DNA of 64,000 nt from Eubacterium sp. MSJ-33 (GTDB lineage Bacteria; Bacillota; Clostridia; Lachnospirales; Lachnospiraceae): assembly GCF_022174665.1 (NCBI RefSeq), contig NZ_CP076562.1, positions 622,001-686,000 of the forward strand. The letters run 5' to 3'. The notes beneath the pieces were generated by a model. It searched no databases, was not told where the DNA came from, and saw only the letters and a list, made by a program, of their open reading frames with translations. The position numbers and the translations under genes are program-made. Below are positions 33,150-42,956 of the stretch, piece by piece (positions within the stretch are counted from its first letter, which is position 1; the number at the start of each line of letters is the position of its first letter).

Positions 33150-35004
33150 AGCAGACACCTCCTCCATATGTGGCAGAACCACAGCCTGAACACTGCATGC
33201 GGCAGTTTCCGGTTGTCTTTCCTTCCTGTGCCTTATGCCACTCCTGTAACAGGAACCGACGGCTTACCCCGACATCCAAATGTTCCCATGGGAACACTTC
33301 ATCATCCGGTCTTTTTCTTGCTGTATAAAATTCAATATCAACATGATGGTTTGCAAATGCATTCTCATACCGCTGCATATCAAAATACTCTGTCCATGCA
33401 TCGAAGATGCCACCTTGTTCATACACATCTAAGATTGCCGCACCCAGCCTTCGGTCACCTCTAGCGAGCACACCCTCTAATATCGAGATTCCAGCATCGT
33501 GATATGAAAACTTCAGACTCTTCTGGTTGCGCTGCGCCCGGAAGGAATCCTTCACATATCTTGCCCGGCGTGTAAATTCGTCCGGCAGGATCATCGGTGC
33601 CCATTGGAACGGTGTAAATGGCTTCGGCACAAAATACGATGCCGATGCATTAATCATGACCCGTCCGTTTCTCTTTTCCTTCGGTACATTGTCAAAATAC
33701 ACCTCAGAGATGCGCTCTGCCAGATCTGCAATTCCATACAGATCCTCGTCCGTCTCGGTTGGAAGTCCGAGCATGAAATAAAGTTTCACCTTATCCCAGC
33801 CGCCAAGAAACGCCTGTCTGCTTCCCTCGAGCAGATTCTCGTCTGTGATTCCTTTATTGATGACATCACGCAGCCTCTGAGTTCCGGCTTCAGATGCAAA
33901 TGTCAGGGAAGACTTCTTAATATCCTGCACCTTGCTCATAACATCAAGAGAAAAAGCATCAATACGAAGTGATGGCAGCGACACATTTACATGATCCGTA
34001 TCACGCAGTGTAATCAGATAATTCAGCAACACATCGAGATCCTCGTAATCACTGGAACTGAGCGAGCTTAACGAAATCTCCTCGTAACCGGTATTATCGA
34101 GCATCGTACGAGCATATGCTTTAAGCATCTCCACATTCTTCTGCCGCGTCGGACGATAGATCATTCCCGCCTGACAGAACCTGCAGCCACGGATACAGCC
34201 ACGCATGATTTCTAAGCAGACACGATCCTGGGTTGCGCGGATATACGGCACAACCGGCTTCATCGGATATGATACGTTTTCAAAATCAACAACAACCTGA
34301 CGCTTTACCTTCGCCGGTACATCCTCATATTTCGGTACAACCTGCCTGATGGTTCCATCTTCCTGATACGAAACCTCGTACATGGACGGCACATAAATAC
34401 CAGGAATCGAAGATGCTTTCCTTAAGAAATCTTCCCGGCTCATATCCGAGTGCTTGTATTGTTTGTACAAATCAAGCAATGCATCATAGCTTGTCTCACC
34501 CTCTCCGATATAGAAGATATCAAAGAAATCTGCCATTGGCTCCGGATTCACCGTACATGGTCCACCACCGATCACGATCGGATGCTCCTTCGTACGCTCC
34601 TTCGCAAGCAGCGGGATACCGGATAAGTCAATCACCTGTAATATATTCGTATAACACATCTCATACTGGATTGTGATTGCAAGCCAGTCAAACTCTGAGA
34701 TTGTCGTCTGGGTCTCCAAAGAAAAAAGCGGAATCTGTTCTTTCCGCATAATCGCATCCAAGTCCGGCCACGGGCTGTACACACGCTCGCAATACACGTC
34801 CTTTCTGCGGTTAAACATGTCATATAAGATCTGAATCCCAAGATACGACATGCCAATCTCATAGACATCCGGAAAGCACATGGCAATCCGGACATCTACA
34901 TCACCTAAGTTCTTACGAACCATATTTACTTCATTTCCGATATAACGGGCCGGCTTTTCAATCTGCATCAAAACCCGTTCCGGAAGTGCTAATCTTTGTT
35001 CCAT
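33133..35004 (-). CDS. TIGR03960 family B12-binding radical SAM protein
   Basis: A 623-aa protein with a B12-binding-like N-terminal region (about 20-180) and a radical SAM domain whose cluster ligands are Cys270, Cys274 and Cys277 (RGCIRGCRFC). The C-terminus ends in a Cys-rich motif (CRMQCSGCGSATYGGG) that could bind another metal. The function is not established; the family is widespread and its members usually pair with DUF2344 proteins, as here, with a 17-bp overlap. Confidence 0.93.
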   Translation of the reverse strand: MEQRLALPERVLMQIEKPARYIGNEVNMVRKNLGDVDVRIAMCFPDVYEIGMSYLGIQILYDMFNRRKDVYCERVYSPWPDLDAIMRKEQIPLFSLETQTTISEFDWLAITIQYEMCYTNILQVIDLSGIPLLAKERTKEHPIVIGGGPCTVNPEPMADFFDIFYIGEGETSYDALLDLYKQYKHSDMSREDFLRKASSIPGIYVPSMYEVSYQEDGTIRQVVPKYEDVPAKVKRQVVVDFENVSYPMKPVVPYIRATQDRVCLEIMRGCIRGCRFCQAGMIYRPTRQKNVEMLKAYARTMLDNTGYEEISLSSLSSSDYEDLDVLLNYLITLRDTDHVNVSLPSLRIDAFSLDVMSKVQDIKKSSLTFASEAGTQRLRDVINKGITDENLLEGSRQAFLGGWDKVKLYFMLGLPTETDEDLYGIADLAERISEVYFDNVPKEKRNGRVMINASASYFVPKPFTPFQWAPMILPDEFTRRARYVKDSFRAQRNQKSLKFSYHDAGISILEGVLARGDRRLGAAILDVYEQGGIFDAWTEYFDMQRYENAFANHHVDIEFYTARKRPDDEVFPWEHLDVGVSRRFLLQEWHKAQEGKTTGNCRMQCSGCGSATYGGGVCFEAKN

Positions 35005-35028
35005 TCAATCTGACCTTTATTATTAATA

Positions 35029-36393
35029 TTAGTTCTTAAAGCTGTGGATTGGTGCCGGGATTCTTCCGCCACGATTGATAAATGCATCGCAGGAATACTG
35101 GTTTACCGGCATGATTGGGGCATAGCCGAGCAATCCACCAAACTCTGCCTTATCACCAACCGTCTTTCCGATTACCGGGATAATACGGACAGCCGTTGTC
35201 TTCTGATTTACCATGCCAAGTGCCATCTCATCTGCGATAATACCGGAAATTGTCGTCGCCTTTGTATCACCGGGGATTGCAAGCATATCCAGGCCTACAG
35301 AGCAGACACAGGTCATTGCCTCAAGCTTCTCGATTGTAAGTGCTCCTGCCTCTACCGCATCAATCATACGCTGATCCTCGCTGACCGGAATAAACGCGCC
35401 GGAAAGTCCACCGACATAGGAAGATGCCATGACGCCGCCCTTCTTTACCTGATCGTTCAGCATGGCAAGTGCCGCTGTCGTACCGGGTGCACCGGAAAAT
35501 TCCAAGCCAATCTCCTCTAAGATCTCACCAACACTATCACCGACTGCAGGTGTTGGAGCAAGGGAAAGATCGATAATACCAAACGGAACACCCAGTCTTG
35601 CAGATGCTTCCTTCGCTACAAGCTGTCCAACTCTTGTGATCTTAAATGCAGTCTTCTTGATTGTCTCACAGAGCACCTCGAAATTCTCACCGCGCACTGC
35701 CTCAAGTGCTGCCTTTACAACACCCGGGCCGCTAACACCGACGTTAATGATGCAATCCGCCTCTGTAACACCATGGAATGCACCTGCCATAAATGGGTTG
35801 TCATCCGGTGCATTACAGAATACAACAAACTTTGCACAACCGATGGAATCCTGATCCTTCGTAAGCTCTGCTGTCTCCAATACAATTTCACCGATCAGCT
35901 TGACTGCATCCATATTAATACCGGTCTTTGTGGAACCGGTATTGACGGAAGAACAAACCTTCCCGGTCTTGGCAAGTGCCTTTGGAATGGAACGGATCAA
36001 AAGTTCATCTGCCTTTGTCATACTCTTTGAAACAAGGGCTGAATATCCACCGATAAAATTAACACCCACCTTATCTGCCGCACGATCGAGTGTCTTTGCA
36101 ATCTCAACGAAATCATCACTTGTCTTGCAGACACTGCCACCTACCAGTGCGATTGGTGTAACAGATATACGCTTATTTACGATAGGTATACCATATTTCT
36201 TGGAAATCTCTTCTCCTGTATAAACCAGATCCTTTGCCTTTGTTGTAATTTTATTATAGATATTATCACAGGTTTCCTTAAGCGTACCACCCACGCAGTC
36301 AAGCAGGCTGATACCCATCGTGATCGTACGGACATCAAGATTCATCCGGGAGATCATTGCATTGGTTTCAATTACTTCATTTATGCTAATCAT
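35029..36393 (-). CDS. PFL family protein (UPF0210, DUF711)
   Basis: A 454-aa protein of the UPF0210 family, whose fold is related to pyruvate formate-lyase. Segments such as [27 protein letters not shown] and [14 protein letters not shown] are typical. It lacks an obvious glycyl-radical motif and its function is unknown. ATG 36393 has GGAGG seven bases upstream; 36411 would place that site inside the gene. It directly follows the ACT-domain gene, a pair conserved across bacteria. Confidence 0.93.
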   Translation of the reverse strand: MISINEVIETNAMISRMNLDVRTITMGISLLDCVGGTLKETCDNIYNKITTKAKDLVYTGEEISKKYGIPIVNKRISVTPIALVGGSVCKTSDDFVEIAKTLDRAADKVGVNFIGGYSALVSKSMTKADELLIRSIPKALAKTGKVCSSVNTGSTKTGINMDAVKLIGEIVLETAELTKDQDSIGCAKFVVFCNAPDDNPFMAGAFHGVTEADCIINVGVSGPGVVKAALEAVRGENFEVLCETIKKTAFKITRVGQLVAKEASARLGVPFGIIDLSLAPTPAVGDSVGEILEEIGLEFSGAPGTTAALAMLNDQVKKGGVMASSYVGGLSGAFIPVSEDQRMIDAVEAGALTIEKLEAMTCVCSVGLDMLAIPGDTKATTISGIIADEMALGMVNQKTTAVRIIPVIGKTVGDKAEFGGLLGYAPIMPVNQYSCDAFINRGGRIPAPIHSFKN

Positions 36394-36411
36394 TTGCTTT
36401 CCTCCATCCAA

Positions 36412-36684
36412 TTACAGTCTGTGCATCATGTCAAAGATTTCTTCCTGCTGTGCCTTAATCTGCACACCAAGTTCTCCTCCGATACCAGCAAGATCCTCCG
36501 CAATCTGGTCATGGTCTTTGGATGCAGCCTCTGCGTTTACAACCATCATCATGTTGAAATAGCCATCTACGATTGTCTGGGCAATATCCAGGATATTGAT
36601 ATTGTTCTCGGCAAGGTATACACACACTTTTGCAATAATACCGACTCTGTCTTTTCCTACTACCGTGATAATTGTTTTCTTCAT
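36412..36684 (-). CDS. ACT domain-containing protein (UPF0237)
   Basis: A 90-aa single-ACT protein: KKTIITVVGKDRVGIIAKVCVYLAENNINILDI is the typical ligand-binding half. ACT domains usually bind amino acids or other small molecules. ATG 36684 follows GGAGG by nine bases; the longer frame to 36735 has no site and would cross the previous gene's end. The pairing with the PFL family protein suggests it senses a ligand for that partner; inference only. Confidence 0.92.
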   Translation of the reverse strand: MKKTIITVVGKDRVGIIAKVCVYLAENNINILDIAQTIVDGYFNMMMVVNAEAASKDHDQIAEDLAGIGGELGVQIKAQQEEIFDMMHRL

Positions 36685-36715
36685 CTTACTCTTCCTCCGT
36701 GTATTTAAAATATAC

Positions 36716-37513
36716 TTAAATATCAAGCAGCGCACTGTGTGTATCTCTGTTTGCCACCTGCAAATGAAAATCCCTCACATCATCTGTGAACGGGTTTCCT
36801 TCTAACTCCGCCGCAACTGCCGCGTAGGCAAGCTCCGGCAAGTTATTTTCCTTTGACAAATGTCCAAGAAAAATAGTTTTTATATGATCATTGAGCACTG
36901 CGCGGATCAGTTTTCCTCCCGCTTCGTTACACAAATGTCCATAACTGCTTAGAATTCGCTGCTTAGTCGAATACGGATACGGTCCTACCTGCAGCATGCG
37001 GATATCATGATTGGCCTCCACTAAAAGTGCATCAGCATCTTTGAGTGCCTGTACCATATAGCCATCATAACCACCCATATCAGTTGCGACAACAATCTTC
37101 TTTTCCCCACATAACAGACTATAGCAAACCGGATCGGCTGCATCGTGCCATGTGCTGTGTGCCCGGACTTCAATATTTCCAACCATAAATGGTTCGTCCG
37201 GTTTAATACTGTGAAACAATTCATAATCAAGTGTTCCAAGACTTGTCGTGTATTTGATTTCCTCTATTGTCGCTTCTGTCGCATAAATCGGAATACCATA
37301 TGCTCTTGATATTACACCGAGGCCGCGTATATGGTCAATATGTTCATGTGTAATCACGATACCTTTAATGTCTGTAAACGTCCGGTCTACATCCTGTAGC
37401 GCATCTGATATTTTCTTCTTGCTGACACCGACATCAACTAATATCCCTGTATTTTCACTGCCAACGTATGTGCAGTTTCCACTGCTCCCACTGGCAATTG
37501 TCATCATCTTCAT
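36716..37513 (-). CDS. MBL-fold metallo-hydrolase (YycJ/WalJ-like)
   Basis: A 265-aa metallo-beta-lactamase-fold enzyme. The metal motif THEHIDH is near residue 55, followed by His118 (STWHDA) and HLSKENN near 217, the arrangement of YycJ. YycJ-type proteins are double-strand-specific exonucleases in some Firmicutes; here there is no walRK neighbour. It follows the serine hydrolase gene by 3 bp. Confidence 0.88.
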   Translation of the reverse strand: MKMMTIASGSSGNCTYVGSENTGILVDVGVSKKKISDALQDVDRTFTDIKGIVITHEHIDHIRGLGVISRAYGIPIYATEATIEEIKYTTSLGTLDYELFHSIKPDEPFMVGNIEVRAHSTWHDAADPVCYSLLCGEKKIVVATDMGGYDGYMVQALKDADALLVEANHDIRMLQVGPYPYSTKQRILSSYGHLCNEAGGKLIRAVLNDHIKTIFLGHLSKENNLPELAYAAVAAELEGNPFTDDVRDFHLQVANRDTHSALLDI

Positions 37514-37516
37514 AGT

Positions 37517-39253
37517 TTATCTCGCGATTCCCTCACTCTCCGGGAATAACACTTTCTTCATTTTTTCTTTTAGAAATGCAGAATCCTTCCACCGTCCCAG
37601 CTTCTTTGTGCGCTGCATCATCACTTCCCCAAACAATTTCTCCATAAACTTCACAAGGTTCGGCGTACCGACTGCCCGGATCTTTACCTTATCTCCTTCA
37701 AACCGCAGATCGATCACCTTGTTTGCAACCTCCTCGAGATAAATGATGCGGATCTTCAATCCAAATCCTTTCTCCGTTCGATCCATCAGCTCACAGCCCG
37801 CTGCAACCGGAAGTTTCTTTCCACCGATATCTAAGATCTGATAGATATATGGATGTGCCGACAGATACCCGACGCGGATATGATACACCTTTTTTCCATC
37901 CCGCACATGCAGTACCAGGTATTCCTTTTTGTACGAGATGCCCAGCTGCTCGATGCCTGTCATATACAGAGAATAAAACATCTGATTCGCATTTGGCAGG
38001 ATACTTGATGCATAATCGGTCACATCGTAGGTTCTGCCTGTATATGGCTTTACCACACGTTCTATATAGGCTGCATACGCCGGATCAAGCTGCTTTGCAT
38101 TCTTTTGATACCGTTTTTCTGCAATATAGTTTTGAACTGTATCTCCAATTGCAGCAAATGGTTTACGGATAAAGGTCTCTTCCTCTGCTACAAATTTACA
38201 GATTCTCGAAATCAGATGTCCCTCCGGAAATACTTCATAGCCACCTGCGGTACAAGCAATCACCAGATTTTTTTTCTGATTAATGTAGACATTCTGTCCA
38301 AATACACCATTGAACAGCCATGCACCATCTTTTAAGCACCAGATTTGATAACCGTATCCCTTGGTAAGCGTTGTATCTTCAAACTCCACATGCGTCTGTG
38401 TCGATTCTCGGATCCATGCCTTGCTTAAAAGCTGGATGCGCTTTCCATCCCGGATGATGGCTCCATTATTTAAATATAATTCACCAAGTTTTACCATATC
38501 CTGCAGGGAAAGTTTCATGCCCCAGCCACCGCGTTCGATGCCCTTCGGGCAACAGTCCCATGTGATATTATGGATGCCGAGCGGACGAAGCAGACGGGAT
38601 TTCAAATAGGCAAGCATGGAACATCCCGCCCGTCTCGTCACGATTGCAGCAAGCATATAGGTATTTAAGCTATTATACGTAAAATCTGTCCCCGGTGCAA
38701 AGCTTACATCACTGCCGATAAATGCCTTGCGCCAGTCCTCCGCAAAATACGAGCTTACCTCATCGAATTTTACGCCGGCAGTCATTGTAAGCAGATGCTT
38801 CACCGTGACTTCCTTCATTGCCTTCTTCGTGAAAAGTCCGGTGTACTCCGGGAAGATATCCACCAGCTTCTCATCCAGCGACAAAAGTCCTTCTTCCATC
38901 GCAAGTCCGACTGCCATGGATGTCACCGATTTGCACATAGAAAATGATACATGCCGGTATCCTGCACCATAAGGCGGTACATAATGCTCCGCCACAAGCT
39001 TTCCATCCTTCAAAATTGCGATTCCGGCAAGTCCTACCTTTTTGTCCTCTGCAAGAGAACAAATAAAAGCATGTACTTTCGGCAGATTGATATTTGCAGC
39101 AAGTGGATTGCAGACTTTTTTGTTTTCTGCTGTATAAGCAGGCACAAAATGCTTGTTATCATTTCCATGATAGATTGGCAGATTCGACTTTTTTGTCGTT
39201 ACCATATCATAAAACATATCAACCAACTTTATTTTTAATCCACGTTGTTCCAT
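37517..39253 (-). CDS. class C beta-lactamase-like serine hydrolase
   Basis: A 578-aa protein. The beta-lactamase/DD-peptidase-type domain covers about 60-380, with nucleophile Ser105 in Ser-Met-Cys-Lys (SxxK) and FTYNSLNTYM as the probable second motif. Some 190 further residues with no domain I recognise follow. There is no signal peptide, so it appears cytoplasmic, unusual for a peptidoglycan enzyme; an esterase role is more likely. ATG 39253 is chosen with GGGAG seven bases upstream. Confidence 0.87.
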   Translation of the reverse strand: MEQRGLKIKLVDMFYDMVTTKKSNLPIYHGNDNKHFVPAYTAENKKVCNPLAANINLPKVHAFICSLAEDKKVGLAGIAILKDGKLVAEHYVPPYGAGYRHVSFSMCKSVTSMAVGLAMEEGLLSLDEKLVDIFPEYTGLFTKKAMKEVTVKHLLTMTAGVKFDEVSSYFAEDWRKAFIGSDVSFAPGTDFTYNSLNTYMLAAIVTRRAGCSMLAYLKSRLLRPLGIHNITWDCCPKGIERGGWGMKLSLQDMVKLGELYLNNGAIIRDGKRIQLLSKAWIRESTQTHVEFEDTTLTKGYGYQIWCLKDGAWLFNGVFGQNVYINQKKNLVIACTAGGYEVFPEGHLISRICKFVAEEETFIRKPFAAIGDTVQNYIAEKRYQKNAKQLDPAYAAYIERVVKPYTGRTYDVTDYASSILPNANQMFYSLYMTGIEQLGISYKKEYLVLHVRDGKKVYHIRVGYLSAHPYIYQILDIGGKKLPVAAGCELMDRTEKGFGLKIRIIYLEEVANKVIDLRFEGDKVKIRAVGTPNLVKFMEKLFGEVMMQRTKKLGRWKDSAFLKEKMKKVLFPESEGIAR

Positions 39254-39272
39254 CGGCAATCTCCCATTTCAT

Positions 39273-40445
39273 TTATGTAAGACGGACGAAGCTGCAGGCA
39301 TCAATCAAATTATCCTGAAATCCTTCCACTTGTGTCAGGTCAATCACCTGAATTTTTTCCCGATATTCTTCAAAATCATGGCTTAATGGTCCATGCACCA
39401 GAAGATCCACAGCTCCTGCCAGTGATGTATTTCCAACCACTTCCATTTTATCCATAAAGTCTTGTGGCATCATACCAAGATCAATAGCATCCCGTGCATT
39501 CAGGTAAAATCCGAACCCTCCGGCAATATATACCGTATCAACATCCTTTGCATGAAGCCCTGCTGTCCTTAACAGGCACTTGATTCCGGCATATACTGCC
39601 GCTTTTGCAAGCATAATAGACTGCAATATTTCCGAATTAATGCTGATTCCATGAATCACAATACCACTATCCAGAAACTCTTCTGCCAGTGTTCCGTTTG
39701 CATGAATCTTCTCCAACCGTCTGCCAAGCGCGATTGCTTCAAGCAGACTGTTTCCATAAGCATGCTGCTTTCTTGCACATCCCTCGAATGCCGGACCACA
39801 CGCAGTACTTGTCGCCAGATACCGTTCACCGTCCTTTAAGACCATCTCACCATTTGTACCAAGATCTAAAAGCAGATATCGTTGTGGCACATCTTTATTC
39901 CAGTTCTTCTCGATATGCATCAAACCGGCAATCACATCTCCGCCTAAGAAAGCACTACTGCAGCCGGCCAGAAATACATTACAATCTTCTTCTAAGAACT
40001 CCGGATATTCTTCCTCTATCTCTGCCATCCGCGCATCCTTAAACAATTCCTGCCCCGGCATGATTACACTGCCATGTAAGATTGTCGGAAACGGAGCTTC
40101 ACCCATATCTGAAATATCATAACCAAGCAAAATACTGATCATAGTTGTATTTCCGGTAATTGCTGCTGCATCAAGCTTTACAAGCTCATGTTCCTGCTCT
40201 GTATGCTCTACCTTTTTCTTTAAATCAGCAAGCATTTCCTGTAACAGTTCCACAATTGCGGATACTGCCTGTTCGCGCATCTTCATCAGATAATCAATAT
40301 CTCTTTTTACTGTCAGTATTCGATTTATCACATCGCTGCCATATAAACGCTGTGGATTTTTTATGCTTCGCTGCGCAAGCACACCTTTATCCTCAGCATC
40401 GATCAGGCAGCTGTCAACCATGGTAGAACCTAGGTCTACCGCCAT
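39273..40445 (-). CDS. ASKHA-domain ATPase, RACo C-terminal-like (DUF4445)
   Basis: About 390 aa with the acetate/sugar kinase-Hsp70-actin fold. The phosphate motif MAVDLGST opens the protein, AAITGNTTMISILLG, LLLDLGTNGEMVL and YIAGGFGFYLN follow. This pattern fits the C-terminal ATPase part of RACo, which uses ATP to reactivate corrinoid proteins, but the N-terminal 2Fe-2S domain of RACo is absent. ATG 40445 has GAGG nine bases upstream; ATG 40460, one base after the ilvA stop, is the alternative. A role in reactivating a corrinoid enzyme such as MetH is inference. Confidence 0.85.
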   Translation of the reverse strand: MAVDLGSTMVDSCLIDAEDKGVLAQRSIKNPQRLYGSDVINRILTVKRDIDYLMKMREQAVSAIVELLQEMLADLKKKVEHTEQEHELVKLDAAAITGNTTMISILLGYDISDMGEAPFPTILHGSVIMPGQELFKDARMAEIEEEYPEFLEEDCNVFLAGCSSAFLGGDVIAGLMHIEKNWNKDVPQRYLLLDLGTNGEMVLKDGERYLATSTACGPAFEGCARKQHAYGNSLLEAIALGRRLEKIHANGTLAEEFLDSGIVIHGISINSEILQSIMLAKAAVYAGIKCLLRTAGLHAKDVDTVYIAGGFGFYLNARDAIDLGMMPQDFMDKMEVVGNTSLAGAVDLLVHGPLSHDFEEYREKIQVIDLTQVEGFQDNLIDACSFVRLT

Positions 40446-40461
40446 ATATATGTGCCTCATC

Positions 40462-41706
40462 TTAGAATATCGCCTTCGGTTTCTTCTCAATTGGACGATA
40501 TCCCTGATCCGAAAGTACACGCAGAATCTGTTCCTTGTGTTCCGGTCCAAACGCTTCAATCGTAATTACAAGTTCCACAGCGGAATTACGATTGATTGTT
40601 ACAAACTGATTGTGTTCCAACTTGATGATATTTCCATTTTCTCCGGCAATCACACCTGCGACACGCTGCAGTTCACCCGGCTTATCCGGAAGTAATACAG
40701 ATACGGTAAAGATACGGCTTCTCGCGATCAGACCATGCTGTACAACAGAGGAGAATGTAATCACATCCATATTACCACCACTTAAGATGCTGACAACCTT
40801 CTGTCCCTTCGGTTCAAGGTGTTTCAGCGCTGCAACCGTAAGCAGACCACTGTTTTCAACAAGCATCTTATGATTCTCTAACATATCCAGGAATGATACA
40901 ATCAATTCACTGTCCTCTACCGTAATAATATCATCGAGATTTTCCTTCAGATATGGGAAAATCTTTGTTCCCGGTGTCTTTACAGCGGTACCGTCTGCAA
41001 TCGTATCAACCTTTGGCAATGTTGTTACTTTATCATTTGCAAGGGATGCTTTAAGACAAGCTGCTCCTGCAGGCTCCACACCTATTACCTTGATGTTTGG
41101 ATTGAGCATCTTAGCAAGTGTTGATACACCTGTTGCAAGTCCGCCACCACCAACCGGCACTAATATAATGTCTACAAACGGAAGATCCTTTAAGATTTCC
41201 ATTGCTACGGTACTCTGTCCGGTTGCAACATCCAAATCATCAAACGGATGAATAAATGTATATCCTTTTTCTTCTGCAAGCTTCAATGCATACTGACAGG
41301 CATCGTCATAGACATCTCCATACAATACTACCTCAGCGCCATATGACTTCGTACGGTTTACCTTGATAAGTGGTGTGGACGTAGGCATAACAATCGTTGC
41401 TTTCACGCCATATGCCTTTGCAGCATACGCAACCCCCTGTGCATGGTTTCCTGCGGATGCAGTGATAAGGCCTTTCTTACGGTCTGCATCGGACAACGTA
41501 CTAATCTTATAATATGCACCACGAATCTTATAAGCTCCTGTCACCTGCATATTCTCCGGCTTCAAATATACTTTATTACCGCAAGATTGTGAGAAAAATT
41601 CACTCTCAATCAGCCCGGTCGGTTTCGTCACTTTCTTCACAATCTCATATGCCTGCTCGAATTTCCCGAGTGTCAGTTTCTGTTCTGCCTGAGTTTTTTC
41701 TGCCAT
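40462..41706 (-). CDS. ilvA: threonine ammonia-lyase
   Basis: A 414-aa PLP enzyme that deaminates threonine to 2-oxobutanoate, the first step to isoleucine or to propionate-type metabolism. The PLP lysine is in GAYKIRGAYY (about 58-67), followed by SAGNHAQGVAY and the GGGGLATG phosphate loop. A C-terminal ACT domain covers about 330-405, so either the catabolic (tdcB-like) or biosynthetic form is possible. It sits next to the ASKHA gene and 50 bp from ftsY. Confidence 0.92.
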   Translation of the reverse strand: MAEKTQAEQKLTLGKFEQAYEIVKKVTKPTGLIESEFFSQSCGNKVYLKPENMQVTGAYKIRGAYYKISTLSDADRKKGLITASAGNHAQGVAYAAKAYGVKATIVMPTSTPLIKVNRTKSYGAEVVLYGDVYDDACQYALKLAEEKGYTFIHPFDDLDVATGQSTVAMEILKDLPFVDIILVPVGGGGLATGVSTLAKMLNPNIKVIGVEPAGAACLKASLANDKVTTLPKVDTIADGTAVKTPGTKIFPYLKENLDDIITVEDSELIVSFLDMLENHKMLVENSGLLTVAALKHLEPKGQKVVSILSGGNMDVITFSSVVQHGLIARSRIFTVSVLLPDKPGELQRVAGVIAGENGNIIKLEHNQFVTINRNSAVELVITIEAFGPEHKEQILRVLSDQGYRPIEKKPKAIF

Positions 41707-41755
41707 TTTTTATCCTTCTTTCCTGTGTGTTTCTTCTTAAAATATCCAATCAAAC

Positions 41756-42943
41756 TTATTTCACATCAAATAAATCATCGTCCTTCGGAATACTCTCTAT
41801 ATTCTCATCCACGAGAATCTCTACATCCGAACGCATATCAAAATCTGCAAACAACGCATTCACATAGCTGTTCGGATCAAACTTCTGAAGATCATCAATC
41901 TGCTCACCGATACCAATGTATTTAACCGGAACATTAAGTTCAGACTGAATTGCAATTGCAATACCACCCTTTGCGGTTCCGTCCAGTTTCGTAATAATAA
42001 TACCATTAATCTCGGTCACTGAACTAAATTGTCTTGCCTGTTCCAATGCATTCTGTCCGGTTGTACCATCTAATACGATTAAAGATTCTACATTTGCTTC
42101 CGGATATTCCCTCGTGATGATACGGCGCATCTTCGCAAGTTCATCCATCAAATTCTTCTTGTTGTGCAGACGTCCGGCTGTATCAATCAGCAAAATATCT
42201 GTATTTCTGCTCTTAGCTGCTGCAACTGCATCATAGACCACTGCCGATGGATCTGCACCTTCATTTTGTGCAATAATATCTACACCGGCACGATTTGCCC
42301 ACGTCTTTAATTGATCAATTGCCGCTGCTCGGAATGTATCTGCCGCCGCCATCAGCACCTTCTTGCCACGTGCCTTATACTGAGCCGCCAACTTTCCAAT
42401 GGATGTCGTCTTTCCAACACCATTAACACCAATTACAAGTACAACCGTTTTTTTGTTTTCAAAATCATATGCCGTCTCATCAACCTGCATCTGATCTCTT
42501 ATAATGTTGATTACCAGGTCGCGGCATGCCTGTGCTTCCTTGATGTGTTCTTCCTTGACACGTGCCTTCAGATCCTCGACGATCCGCTCTGTTGTCTCAT
42601 AGCCCATATCGGACATCACCAGTGTCTCTTCGAGTTCATCATAGAAATCATCATCAAGCTCACTCGCCTTAAACAGGTTATTGAAGCTGTCAGAGATACT
42701 GTTACGAGTCTTCGTAAGTCCTTCTTTCAAACGTGTAAAGAAACCTTTCTTTTGTGGAATCGGAGCCTCTTCCGGTATCGTTGTCTGGCTTTCCGAGCTT
42801 ATCGCCTCCACAGATATTTCAGTTTCTTCCGTAGCCTGCATTTCTTCTGTGTCTGTGCGTTCCTCTGCAACAGCTTCCTGTATCTGTAATACCTGTTCCT
42901 CTTCTGTAGTTTCCCCTTTTTTCTTCTTGGTAAACCAACCCAT
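41756..42943 (-). CDS. ftsY: signal recognition particle receptor FtsY
   Basis: A 395-aa GTPase that docks the SRP-ribosome complex at the membrane. The acidic N-terminal region (about 10-70) binds membrane. The NG domain has P-loop VLVIGVNGVGKTT (about 168-180), DTAGR near 254 and TKLDGTAKGG near 336. RBS AAGGAGG is strong. Order smc-ftsY is the usual Firmicute one. Confidence 0.96.
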   Translation of the reverse strand: MGWFTKKKKGETTEEEQVLQIQEAVAEERTDTEEMQATEETEISVEAISSESQTTIPEEAPIPQKKGFFTRLKEGLTKTRNSISDSFNNLFKASELDDDFYDELEETLVMSDMGYETTERIVEDLKARVKEEHIKEAQACRDLVINIIRDQMQVDETAYDFENKKTVVLVIGVNGVGKTTSIGKLAAQYKARGKKVLMAAADTFRAAAIDQLKTWANRAGVDIIAQNEGADPSAVVYDAVAAAKSRNTDILLIDTAGRLHNKKNLMDELAKMRRIITREYPEANVESLIVLDGTTGQNALEQARQFSSVTEINGIIITKLDGTAKGGIAIAIQSELNVPVKYIGIGEQIDDLQKFDPNSYVNALFADFDMRSDVEILVDENIESIPKDDDLFDVK

Positions 42944-42956
42944 ATCTTACACCTCC

